A stretch of DNA of 64,000 nt from Romboutsia sedimentorum (GTDB lineage: Bacteria; Bacillota; Clostridia; Peptostreptococcales; Peptostreptococcaceae). Location: positions 248,001 to 312,000 of the forward strand of contig NZ_JASKYM010000001.1 of the NCBI RefSeq assembly GCF_030131845.1, in the 5' to 3' direction. The notes beneath the pieces were generated by a model. That model was not told the origin of the DNA. It did not search any database and worked only from the letters and a program-made list of their open reading frames with translations. Of this stretch, positions 15,142-25,030 are shown in pieces. Position 1 is the stretch's first letter, and the number at the start of each line of letters is the position of its first letter. A program made the position numbers and the translations under genes.

Positions 15142-16164
15142 CTATATAACGTATTTTATTATGCTGTTTGGAAACGCTTCTTCAATTTCTAAAATAAAGA
15201 ATTCTTTCATCTCTTGTAATTGTTCTTTGCTATATACATATTTTCCGTATCCAAATTGACCATACTTAAATTTTCTAGTATCATCTTGCATTGGAAGTGT
15301 AGTCTCAGGGAATATTTGCATAATAGTATTCTTAGCTTTAGTCGTATATCTATGAGATATAACCTCAAACATAATTTTTTGATTATATTCCTTTGGTAAT
15401 TTGTCCTTTATGCTTTTGATAAGATTTTTGTACTCTTCTTTCCAATTGTCATATAAAAATACTGGTGCTATTATAAATCCTATTTTGTAACCGGATTTTG
15501 CTACCTTTATAGCAGCTTCTATTCTTTTATTTGCTGAGGCACTATGATGTTCATAAGCATCTATTATTTTAGGCGTATTTATACTAAACCTTATTTCTGT
15601 ATGATTGTTGTGTTTTATATCTAATAAACTATCTATATCATCATACTTAGTTACAAATCTAAATCTTCCATTTTCTTCTTTTGCAAAAAACTCTATCGCC
15701 TTTTTTAGTGAATTTGTATAAGGTTCAACTGGTACTGGGTCCGAAGTTGCAGCCCCTTCAAATATAGTTATCTCAGGTAATCTTTCATCTATATATTGTT
15801 TTGCTTTTTTTAAAATATCATCTATATTTACAAATACTTTTACAAATGGTTTGTCACCTAATTGAGTGTTTAGATAACAATACTCACACCTACCCATACA
15901 TCCACTAACTAATGGTAACTGGTAATTAGCTGAAGGCTTACATGTTTGAAATTTTAGACCCTTTTTTTCTCCTACTACTAAAGTTTCTTTTCCTGATCTA
16001 TATTGTTCATATAAGTTGTCTCCCGGAATATTGCTTTTTATCTTATTAGAACTAGTTTGTATAATTTCAATACTTGGATTATCACATACTTTGTCATATA
16101 TAGCTTTTCCTAATTCTGTATCTAATGTGTTTTTTTCAAATATAACTCGTTTTGGATTAAACAT
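15142..16164 (-). CDS. Spore photoproduct lyase-family radical SAM protein lacking the H-donor Cys
   Basis: 340 residues from ATG 16164 (MFNPKRVIFE, the usual SPL opening; GGGAG nine bases upstream). SPL repairs the thymine dimer of spore DNA. The radical SAM cluster motif is present as SGCMGRCEYCYLNT (CxxxCxxC). Much of the chain aligns with B. subtilis SplB: PEITIFE, SLKKAIEFF, RFRFVTKYD, FSIN, KYGQFGYGKYVY. However, where SplB has EAACTSD with the hydrogen-donating Cys141, this protein has EGAATSDPVPVEPYT, so that Cys is Ala. It is therefore an SPL-family paralogue of uncertain activity. A terminator separates it from the upstream lipoprotein. Confidence 0.85.
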   Translation of the reverse strand: MFNPKRVIFEKNTLDTELGKAIYDKVCDNPSIEIIQTSSNKIKSNIPGDNLYEQYRSGKETLVVGEKKGLKFQTCKPSANYQLPLVSGCMGRCEYCYLNTQLGDKPFVKVFVNIDDILKKAKQYIDERLPEITIFEGAATSDPVPVEPYTNSLKKAIEFFAKEENGRFRFVTKYDDIDSLLDIKHNNHTEIRFSINTPKIIDAYEHHSASANKRIEAAIKVAKSGYKIGFIIAPVFLYDNWKEEYKNLIKSIKDKLPKEYNQKIMFEVISHRYTTKAKNTIMQIFPETTLPMQDDTRKFKYGQFGYGKYVYSKEQLQEMKEFFILEIEEAFPNSIIKYVI

Positions 16165-16187
16165 TATTTTCATCTCCCAATTATAAA

Positions 16188-16221
16188 TAAAAAAAACAGA
16201 TAAATTTATCTGTTTTTTTTT
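16188..16221. terminator. Intrinsic terminator
   Basis: AAAAAACAGATAAA (16191-16204) pairs with its exact complement (16205-16218), flanked by A and T runs, so it works on both strands. On the minus strand it ends the lipoprotein gene just before the SPL-family gene. Confidence 0.78.
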
Positions 16222-16305
16222 ATTTATATTATTAACTATTTCCAAATTTTTATGTATTAAACCTACACTTATTTACTATAGATACAGTTAAATAGAATCT
16301 AATTT

Positions 16306-16830
16306 TTATTTTTTAGGAAGATTTTTAATAATATCACTTTGTTTTATATCATCGATTTTATTTTTTATATTATCTAAACTACCATTAATTTCATTCTTAG
16401 CTTCATCTAATTTTTGTTTATCTTGTTCTGCTTTTTTAGCAGCTTCATTAGCTTTACTTCGTACGTTGTTTATAGAATCAGTGGCATCTTGTGCATCTTT
16501 GTTAAAAGCCTTTATCTTTTGAGCTATTTTACCTTCTACACTACCAGCTAAATCTAATTTTTCATTTACTTTTGTTAACTTTTCACTTGAACCTGCTGTT
16601 TTCTTAGAAACTTCATCTGACGTCTCTTTTGCTTCATCGATTTTTTTTGACTTAGAATCAAGATCTAATTCTGACATTTTATCTTTAACTTTTTTATTTA
16701 TATCTAAATTAGATTCCTCTTTAGATTCTGAAGCACCTTTAACTTCTTGAGCCTCTACAACATCATGCTTTGAACAACCGGTCAAAGATAATATTGCTAT
16801 GGCTGCTATTGTTAAGTACATTTTCTTCAT
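16306..16830 (-). CDS. Coiled-coil lipoprotein, unknown function
   Basis: 174 residues. The signal peptide ends in the lipobox LTGC (Cys ~19), so the protein is anchored to the outer face of the membrane. The mature part is rich in Lys, Asp, Glu, Ser and Ala with heptad-like patterning (KANEAAKKAEQDKQKLDEAK), indicating a long helical coiled coil. GAGGAG precedes the ATG. Single-gene unit with its own terminator. No family recognised. Confidence 0.78.
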   Translation of the reverse strand: MKKMYLTIAAIAILSLTGCSKHDVVEAQEVKGASESKEESNLDINKKVKDKMSELDLDSKSKKIDEAKETSDEVSKKTAGSSEKLTKVNEKLDLAGSVEGKIAQKIKAFNKDAQDATDSINNVRSKANEAAKKAEQDKQKLDEAKNEINGSLDNIKNKIDDIKQSDIIKNLPKK

Positions 16831-16989
16831 TTTTTTAACTCCTCTTACCTTTTTATTTAGATTTCTAATTATATTATAGTATTTTTTTCTAATCTTGTAT
16901 ACAATTTATAGCTAATAAATTTAAATTTAACATAAACTACTTTGTTATGAATAAAAAGATCTTGCATATAATAAAACTGAGGTGAGAAT

Positions 16990-17163
16990 ATGATTAATAA
17001 GGAAGTTAATGTAAGAACGTCTTTAACTATCCCTAAAAATTTAAAATCTAAGCTAGAAATATTAGCTAAAGATGATCACATAAGCGTAAATAATTTAATA
17101 ATCAAGGCACTAGATAAATACGTAAAAGACGAGTTTGATAATATGCACAACAAAATGGAGTAG
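16990..17163 (+). CDS. Ribbon-helix-helix (Arc/CopG-like) small protein
   Basis: 57 residues (too short for many callers), ATG 16990 with GAGGTG seven bases upstream. VNVRTSLTIPKNLKSKLEILAKDD followed by SVNNLIIKALDKYVKDE (quoted in parts) has the beta-strand plus two-helix pattern of MetJ/Arc repressors: alternating strand residues (R-T-S-L-T-I-P) that would contact DNA. It is flanked by minus-strand genes and ends in its own terminator. A paralogue lies at 46680. Confidence 0.72.
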   Translation: MINKEVNVRTSLTIPKNLKSKLEILAKDDHISVNNLIIKALDKYVKDEFDNMHNKME

Positions 17164-17182
17164 ATTTTATCTACTCCATTTT
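17152..17182 (+). terminator. Terminator overlapping the RHH stop codon
   Basis: AAAATGGAGTAGA (17152-17164) pairs with its complement (17170-17182). The stop codon is inside the stem. It also lies downstream of rbsD on the other strand. Confidence 0.8.
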
Positions 17183-17202
17183 AAAGCCACACTTTTAATT
17201 TA

Positions 17203-17598
17203 TTAGAATACTACTCCTGATTTTAATATTATATTTGCATATGGAGTAAACTCACCTGTTCTAACTATTGCCATAGAGTCTTTTGTCATAGACTTAAAAT
17301 CTTCGTGAGCTACAGTAGTTATTTTCACATTTTCAAATCTTTTTTGTATTTCTTTGTACATATCATTACTTACTGACTCTAGTTCAGTAGCTATTACAAT
17401 TTCTTCTACTTGCAATTCTTCTAATACTGTATCTAAAGTATCTAAAAACGTAGGTATTCCATGCTTTATGGCTAAATCTATTCTCTCAACGTCCTTTGGT
17501 ATTGGAAGACCACTATCGCATATTGTTAACATATCTGTATGACCCATTTTTGCTATTACTGATGATATGTTGCTATTTATTAAAACTGACTTTTTCAT
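17203..17598 (-). CDS. rbsD: D-ribose pyranase
   Basis: 131 residues from ATG 17598 (AGGAGG six bases upstream). RbsD interconverts the pyranose and furanose forms of ribose so that ribokinase can use them. [16 protein letters not shown] carries the catalytic His and Asp region, and the C-terminus keeps [16 protein letters not shown] with the Tyr/Asn substrate residues. Full family length. It is the last gene of the MIP channel-rbsK-rbsD unit, 41 bases after rbsK. Confidence 0.93.
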   Translation of the reverse strand: MKKSVLINSNISSVIAKMGHTDMLTICDSGLPIPKDVERIDLAIKHGIPTFLDTLDTVLEELQVEEIVIATELESVSNDMYKEIQKRFENVKITTVAHEDFKSMTKDSMAIVRTGEFTPYANIILKSGVVF

Positions 17599-17639
17599 TT
17601 TCAACCTCCTATTTTTTATTATTTATTTTTTTAATTTTA

Positions 17640-18548
17640 CTAAAATTTATAATTATCTATATCGTATAAGTTTGGTATTGAAGTTTGTGCTCCTACCTTA
17701 GTTACACTTAATGCACCTGCCTTAGATGCAAAATCCATTGTTTCTTCTACACTTTTGTTTTGTGAAAATGCTACAGACAATGCTCCTGTATATGTATCTC
17801 CTGCTGCTGTTGTATCTATAGCCTCTACTTTGTATGATTTTATAAATTTCATATTATCCTTATCTAAATATAGACTACCTTTTGAACCTAGTGTAACTAT
17901 TAATTGCTTTACACCTTTTTCCATCATTATATTAGCTGCTTTTTTTATGTCATCTTCATCTTTGATACTTACTCCACTTAATATTTCTAATTCTGTTTCA
18001 TTTGGAGTTAATAAATCTACATTTTTTATAATGTCATCACTTAGCATTACTGCTGGTGCTGGATTTAATATTGTAAATTTACCTAATTCCTTTGATTTTT
18101 CTAAAGCATATTTTATTGTATCTATTGGCGTTTCAAGTTGTATTACAACTGTATTACTTTCTTTTATTCCATCTATACATTTATCTATATCATCTTTAGT
18201 TAATTTAAAGTTTGCCCCTGGTGATACTACTATAGAGTTTTCAGCATTTTGATCTACTGTTATAAGTGCTACACCACTAGGACCTTCTTCTACTTGTACG
18301 TAATCAGTGTTTATTTTATCTGCTTTAAGTTGTTTTAATAAACTCTCTCCAAATCCATCATTTCCAACTTTTCCTATCATACATACATCTCCACCAAGTC
18401 TTGATGCTGCTACTGCTTGGTTTCCACCTTTTCCACCAGGTATCTCTCTAAATTTACTTCCTATTAATGTTTGCCCCTTCTTTGGCATTTCATCAACGTT
18501 TACTACTAAGTCCATGTTTAAGCTTCCTATTACGCATATCTTTTTCAT
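17640..18548 (-). CDS. rbsK: Ribokinase
   Basis: 302 residues, PfkB family. It phosphorylates ribose to ribose-5-phosphate in the cytoplasm. Signature 1 is present as IPGGKGGNQAVAASRLGG, and signature 2 as DTTAAGDTYTGAL with the catalytic Asp; the N-terminus ICVIGSLNMDLVV is typical. AGGGG-type ribosome site upstream. It sits between the MIP channel gene and rbsD, 84 bases downstream of the channel gene. Confidence 0.95.
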   Translation of the reverse strand: MKKICVIGSLNMDLVVNVDEMPKKGQTLIGSKFREIPGGKGGNQAVAASRLGGDVCMIGKVGNDGFGESLLKQLKADKINTDYVQVEEGPSGVALITVDQNAENSIVVSPGANFKLTKDDIDKCIDGIKESNTVVIQLETPIDTIKYALEKSKELGKFTILNPAPAVMLSDDIIKNVDLLTPNETELEILSGVSIKDEDDIKKAANIMMEKGVKQLIVTLGSKGSLYLDKDNMKFIKSYKVEAIDTTAAGDTYTGALSVAFSQNKSVEETMDFASKAGALSVTKVGAQTSIPNLYDIDNYKF

Positions 18549-18632
18549 ACTAAAAATCCCCTCTCATTTAATGTCATTTAATTTATCTCATAATTCTTAC
18601 ATAAACCTTACATATATTTTTCATATTATTAT

Positions 18633-19466
18633 TTATGCAATTTGATTTAGAGCTTGTTTATTTTTGATTGCTTCTTTATTATCTTCACTTGCTAATTTTA
18701 TAGCTATGAATGTAACTACTGTTAGTCCTACCATAGCAAAAAGTCTGTAATCTACTATACCTTTGTATAAAGCATTATGTACTAATCCTGATGTAGTAGC
18801 TCCCATTATAGGTGCTACTATTGGTATCCATGCATATTTAAAATCAGATGTTCCTTTACCTGCTATTGGTAAAAAGAAATGAGCTAAACGTGGACCTAAG
18901 TCTCTAGCAGGGTTTAGCGCTGCTCCAGTTACCCCACCAAATGAAGTTCCAACTAAGAATATTAAACATCCTGTAGCTAATGGCTGTAATCCTTCTAGAA
19001 ATACATTTGTGCCCATTCCTAATATACAAAATGCTAATCCAAAAGTTACTATATACTCACTAAAAAAGTTTGCCACATTATTTCTTATAGCTGGTGCTGT
19101 TGCAAATATAGTTAACTTTGCATGTGGATCATCTGTTTTTTCCCAGTGATCAATAAACTGTAGATAAACTAAAACTCCACCAAATGCACCACCTGCTATC
19201 TGAGCTAAAATATATCCTGGTACTAAACTCCATTCAAAAGTACCCATTACAGCATTCATTATTGTTATAGCTGGATTAATGTGAGCTCCACTTATATCTC
19301 CTAAACAAAAGATTACCATTGCAACCGTGCATCCCCAAGCTATATTTATTGCCACATTCCCTGCTCCATATGATCCTGATGTTTTTAGTGAATTTCCTGC
19401 TAAAACACCACAACCAAAAAATATTAACATTGCTACTCCTATAAATTCCGCTAAATATACATTCAT
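18633..19466 (-). CDS. MIP-family channel (glycerol facilitator type)
   Basis: 277 residues, six membrane segments and both re-entrant NPA loops: SGAHINPAITI and GAALNPARDLGPR. The Asp after the second NPAR marks the glycerol-conducting (GlpF) branch rather than water-specific aquaporins. The operon context is rbsK and rbsD with an RbsR-like regulator upstream and no ribose ABC transporter, so the channel may admit ribose or another small polyol by diffusion; this is inference. The ribosome site is AGGGGGA. Confidence 0.88.
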   Translation of the reverse strand: MNVYLAEFIGVAMLIFFGCGVLAGNSLKTSGSYGAGNVAINIAWGCTVAMVIFCLGDISGAHINPAITIMNAVMGTFEWSLVPGYILAQIAGGAFGGVLVYLQFIDHWEKTDDPHAKLTIFATAPAIRNNVANFFSEYIVTFGLAFCILGMGTNVFLEGLQPLATGCLIFLVGTSFGGVTGAALNPARDLGPRLAHFFLPIAGKGTSDFKYAWIPIVAPIMGATTSGLVHNALYKGIVDYRLFAMVGLTVVTFIAIKLASEDNKEAIKNKQALNQIA

Positions 19467-19573
19467 TTTAAAATTCCCCCTACAAATTCAAATAGATTTA
19501 AAAACTATGATATCGTTTTCCAACTTTATATTTTATATAATAAACTATCTTTTTAATTTTTACAATATGTTTT

Positions 19574-19612
19574 ACATATTTTTTACATATTTTTTACATA
19601 TTTTTTACATAT
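19574..19612 (-). repeat. 11-bp phased A/T-tract repeats upstream of the MIP-rbsKD promoter
   Basis: Four copies of an 11-base unit (ACATATTTTTT) stand in tandem, so T-tracts repeat about once per helical turn. On the transcribed (minus) strand these are A-tracts 100-145 bases upstream of the channel ATG, a pattern that bends DNA and acts as an UP-like element. Confidence 0.55.
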
Positions 19613-19629
19613 ACAAAAAAGACATAAAA

Positions 19630-19653
19630 AAATAGAGGTATTACCCCCTATTT
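19630..19653 (-). terminator. Terminator overlapping the rbsR stop codon
   Basis: On the transcript AAATAGGGG pairs with CCTCTATTT (one G-U) with a 6-base loop, then T-rich sequence. The stop codon TAG is inside the stem, so rbsR and the channel operon are separate units. Confidence 0.68.
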
Positions 19654-20661
19654 ATCATTAGTATTTATTAATTTTTCTGAACCTCTAACTTCAACACTTG
19701 GTTTTAGTGTTATGTTTTGTGTAGGGCAAGGTTCTTCATTTGTTATTTTTTTTAGTAATACTTCAAAAGCTATTTTTCCCATTTCAGATGTTTGTCTAGA
19801 CACTACACTAATGTTTAATCCTAGATATGTGAAAAACTCTAAATCATCAAACCCTAATAGAGATATATCTTGTCCAATTTTTATTTCCATTTCGTTTAAA
19901 GCATTTATAGCTCCTAGAGTCATCATGTTATTGCAACTAAATATAGCACTTACATCTTTGTTGTTTTCTATTATATCCTTTGTGCATTTGTATCCTGATT
20001 CTATTTGATAATCTCCTATATGTATGTAGCTTTCATTTATTTCTAGTCCATTTATTTTATGTGCTTCTTTGTATCCTTCTAATCTAAGCTGAGCTGTTTC
20101 ATATTCTAGTGGTCCTGTTATTACAGCTATATTCTTGTGACCTGCCCCTATTAAAGTATCTACCCCATCAAAAGATCCTTTTTTGTTGTCACTAAATACT
20201 CCATCAAAATCACTAAACATTAAGTCTCTATCTATTAATATTACTGGAACTCCTAGAGAACTTAGTTTATTTACATGCAGTTTAGTAGTTTCTCTATTTT
20301 TTATAGTTGTAGTAATTATTAGTCCACATATATTGAATTCTTGTAGTGTATCTATTATTTTCATTTCCTTTTCTATGTTTTCTCCACTATCAAATGAAAA
20401 TACGTTGTAGTTTAGTTTTTCAGCTTCTTCTGTTAGTCCTTTTAGTACATCTGTAAAAAACATATTTGATAGATCTGGAAATATTACTGCTATATTTTTT
20501 GATGTTTGGTAATTTTCATCTTGTTCTTTTATTTCTTGTATTGCGTTTTTTATTAGTTCTCTAGTTTCTTTTTTTACATAGCCTGATTTATTTAGGTATC
20601 TAGATACTGTAGCTATTGATACTCCACATTGGCTAGCTATATCTTTTACTTTTATACTCAT
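19648..20661 (-). CDS. rbsR: LacI-family regulator, RbsR-like
   Basis: 337 residues. The N-terminal helix-turn-helix VKDIASQCGVSIATVSRYLN and hinge are followed by a periplasmic-binding-protein-like sugar domain (NIAVIFPDLSNMFFTDVLKG, IDRDLMFSDFDGVFSDN, LLGFDDLEFF). The sugar and role are inferred from the adjacent ribose genes: it most likely represses the channel-rbsK-rbsD operon until ribose binds. A candidate site is the TATCGTTTTCC sequence near 19511, upstream of the channel gene. Complete length. Confidence 0.85.
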   Translation of the reverse strand: MSIKVKDIASQCGVSIATVSRYLNKSGYVKKETRELIKNAIQEIKEQDENYQTSKNIAVIFPDLSNMFFTDVLKGLTEEAEKLNYNVFSFDSGENIEKEMKIIDTLQEFNICGLIITTTIKNRETTKLHVNKLSSLGVPVILIDRDLMFSDFDGVFSDNKKGSFDGVDTLIGAGHKNIAVITGPLEYETAQLRLEGYKEAHKINGLEINESYIHIGDYQIESGYKCTKDIIENNKDVSAIFSCNNMMTLGAINALNEMEIKIGQDISLLGFDDLEFFTYLGLNISVVSRQTSEMGKIAFEVLLKKITNEEPCPTQNITLKPSVEVRGSEKLINTNDK

Positions 20662-20753
20662 TTTTTATCCTCAGTTTCTTATAATAGTCTTTTTTATTAA
20701 TATTATAAACTATGTATTTGCTTAAAGCTAATTATTTGAACAATTTAAATCTC

Positions 20754-21116
20754 TTATTTATCTATTGTTGTATCTATTTGAACAAGTGTTTTAATTAACT
20801 TCTTTTTATTTCTATAATCTAATGTTATGACAATTATTGCCCATATACCTAATATTTTTATCATATGACTTAAATCATTTAATTCTAATAAAAAGCAAAT
20901 TATGTATAATACTAATAAACTAGTTGCCATTTTAATTTTTTGAATACCTTCAAACCTACAGTATGTAGCTTTATCTATCTCTACATTATGCTTTTTTCTA
21001 AATTTGATTAAGTAGTCATCTATACCAAACATATAGTTTTTTTCAATTATAAGTATACCTGATATTAATATGGCTACTGGCACAAAAAGCATTGAAATAA
21101 GTTGTTCTAACTCCAT
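20754..21116 (-). CDS. Small integral membrane protein, unknown function
   Basis: 120 residues with three hydrophobic segments (about 6-24, 63-80, 84-100) and charged loops between them (DDYLIKFRKKHNVEIDKATY). A strong AAGGAGGG site lies before the ATG. No family recognised; single gene between rbsR and the SH3-repeat gene. Confidence 0.65.
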   Translation of the reverse strand: MELEQLISMLFVPVAILISGILIIEKNYMFGIDDYLIKFRKKHNVEIDKATYCRFEGIQKIKMATSLLVLYIICFLLELNDLSHMIKILGIWAIIVITLDYRNKKKLIKTLVQIDTTIDK

Positions 21117-21240
21117 GTTACCCTCCTTAATAATTCTATACGAATCGTTTTTTTTACATTATATGGAATTTATTGTTTTAATTATCTTTTAACATAATAT
21201 GAAATTGTATTCTAATTACAAAGTTATTTTATAATAAAAA

Positions 21241-21274
21241 TATTCCTATGTAATTTTTCAATACATAGGAGTAT
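21241..21274 (-). terminator. Terminator of the SH3-repeat gene
   Basis: TCCTATGTA and TACATAGGA form a 9-bp stem with a short loop, extended by AT pairs. On the minus strand it is followed by ATATTTTTAT, about 50 bases past the stop at 21321. Confidence 0.75.
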
Positions 21275-21320
21275 TTCTATTTATTTTATATTAATTCATA
21301 AAGTTATCTCTAATTTCTTT

Positions 21321-22352
21321 TTAGCCAACTATTTTTACATAACTAGAATATACATATCCAACGTTCCCATTGTAGTCTACTTTGTACCAACCATCTTTTG
21401 TTTTTTCTTTTATTTTTATTGTTTTATCTTTATTTAATGTTCCTAGTATTTTCCCTTTTGTGTTGCTTTTGTTTCTTATATACACATCATGTGTTGCTTT
21501 TCCTGTTTTATCTAGTACTGTTGTATTTGAGTTGTTATCTGATGTTTCAACTATTTTCACATAAGTAGAATATACGTACCCTACTTTTCCATTGTAGTCT
21601 ACTTTATACCAACCGTCTTTTGTTTTTCCATTTAATTTTATTGTTTTATCTTTATTTAATGTTCCTAGTATTTTTCCTTTTGTATTACTATTGTCTCTTA
21701 TATATACACTGTGTGTTGCTTTCCCTGTTTTATCTAATACTGTTATATCTGAATTGTTATTGTTTGAATTATTATCTGATGTTTCAACTATTTTTACATA
21801 ACTAGAATATACATATCCCACTTTTCCATTGTAGTCTACTTTATACCAACCATATTTTGTTTTTCCATTTAATTTTATTGTTTTATCTTTATTTAATGTT
21901 CCTAGTATTTTTCCTTTTGTATTGCTATTATCTCTTATATATACATTGTGTGTTGCTTTTCCTGTTTTATCTAATACTGTTATATCTGAATTGTTATTGT
22001 TTGAATTATTATCTGATGTTTCAACTATTTTTACATAACTAGAATATACATATCCCGCTTTTCCATTGTAGTCTACTTTATACCAACCGTATTTTGTTTT
22101 TCCATTTAATTTTATTGTTTTATTTTTATTTAATGTTCCTAGTATTTTTCCTTTTGTATTGCTATTGTCTCTTATATATACATCATGTGTTGCTTTTCCT
22201 GTCTTATCTAATACTGTTATACTTCCATTTGCTTGTGTTGAAACTGTTGTTGCTTTATTAGTACTATTAGTTTGTGCATTTGCAATAACTCCGCCACTTG
22301 TAAACACCATAGCCCCTACTATTAATGTTGATACATATTTTTTAAAATTCAT
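21321..22352 (-). CDS. Secreted protein with four tandem SH3b domains
   Basis: 343 residues. A signal peptide (FKKYVSTLIVGAMVFTSGGV..., cleavage near ANAQ) is followed by four bacterial SH3 (SH3_3) domains, each starting VLDKTGKATH and continuing VYIRDNSNTKGKILGTLNK, then GWYKVDYNGKVGYVYSSYVKI. The domains are joined by SDNNSNNNNSDI-like linkers and repeat about every 79 residues (237 bases). They probably bind the cell wall peptidoglycan. There is no catalytic domain, so it is a wall-associated or adaptor protein. The near-identity of copies at DNA level suggests recent duplication or gene conversion. Confidence 0.85.
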   Translation of the reverse strand: MNFKKYVSTLIVGAMVFTSGGVIANAQTNSTNKATTVSTQANGSITVLDKTGKATHDVYIRDNSNTKGKILGTLNKNKTIKLNGKTKYGWYKVDYNGKAGYVYSSYVKIVETSDNNSNNNNSDITVLDKTGKATHNVYIRDNSNTKGKILGTLNKDKTIKLNGKTKYGWYKVDYNGKVGYVYSSYVKIVETSDNNSNNNNSDITVLDKTGKATHSVYIRDNSNTKGKILGTLNKDKTIKLNGKTKDGWYKVDYNGKVGYVYSTYVKIVETSDNNSNTTVLDKTGKATHDVYIRNKSNTKGKILGTLNKDKTIKIKEKTKDGWYKVDYNGNVGYVYSSYVKIVG

Positions 22353-24882
<2,530 letters not shown>

Positions 24883-24903
24883 GAATATAACAATAATAAT
24901 AAT

Positions 24904-24931
24904 AAAAGCCTTAGAATAATCCAAGGCTTTT
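24904..24931 (+). terminator. katG terminator
   Basis: AAAAGCCTT (24904-24912) pairs with AAGGCTTTT (24923-24931) and is followed by TTT. It ends katG and lies beyond the end of the minus-strand nhaC gene. Confidence 0.85.
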
Positions 24932-24970
24932 TTATTTGCTATTCATTTTTATATATATTTATAATATTTA

Positions 24971-25030
24971 CTATGTTAGCTGTTTCTTGACTATGTTAGC
25001 TGTTTCTTGACTATGTTAGCTGTTTCTTGA
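24971..25030. repeat. Three exact tandem copies of a 20-bp unit at the nhaC 3' end
   Basis: CTATGTTAGCTGTTTCTTGA occurs at 24971, 24991 and 25011. As 20 is not a multiple of three, copy number changes the C-terminus of the minus-strand transporter. In the present form the stop codon falls at the start of the second copy read on the minus strand. Confidence 0.9.

Noticed and set aside
19574-19612. A CRISPR or minisatellite call for the ACATATTTTTT repeats
   Set aside because: The unit is 11 bp, with no spacers, and lies in a promoter region; phased A-tracts explain it better.
21620-22042. Plus-strand ORFs in the SH3-repeat gene (repeated Phe/Leu-rich 60-aa proteins)
   Set aside because: They are antisense shadows of the 237-bp repeats; no ribosome sites, and composition follows the reverse complement of the SH3 domains.
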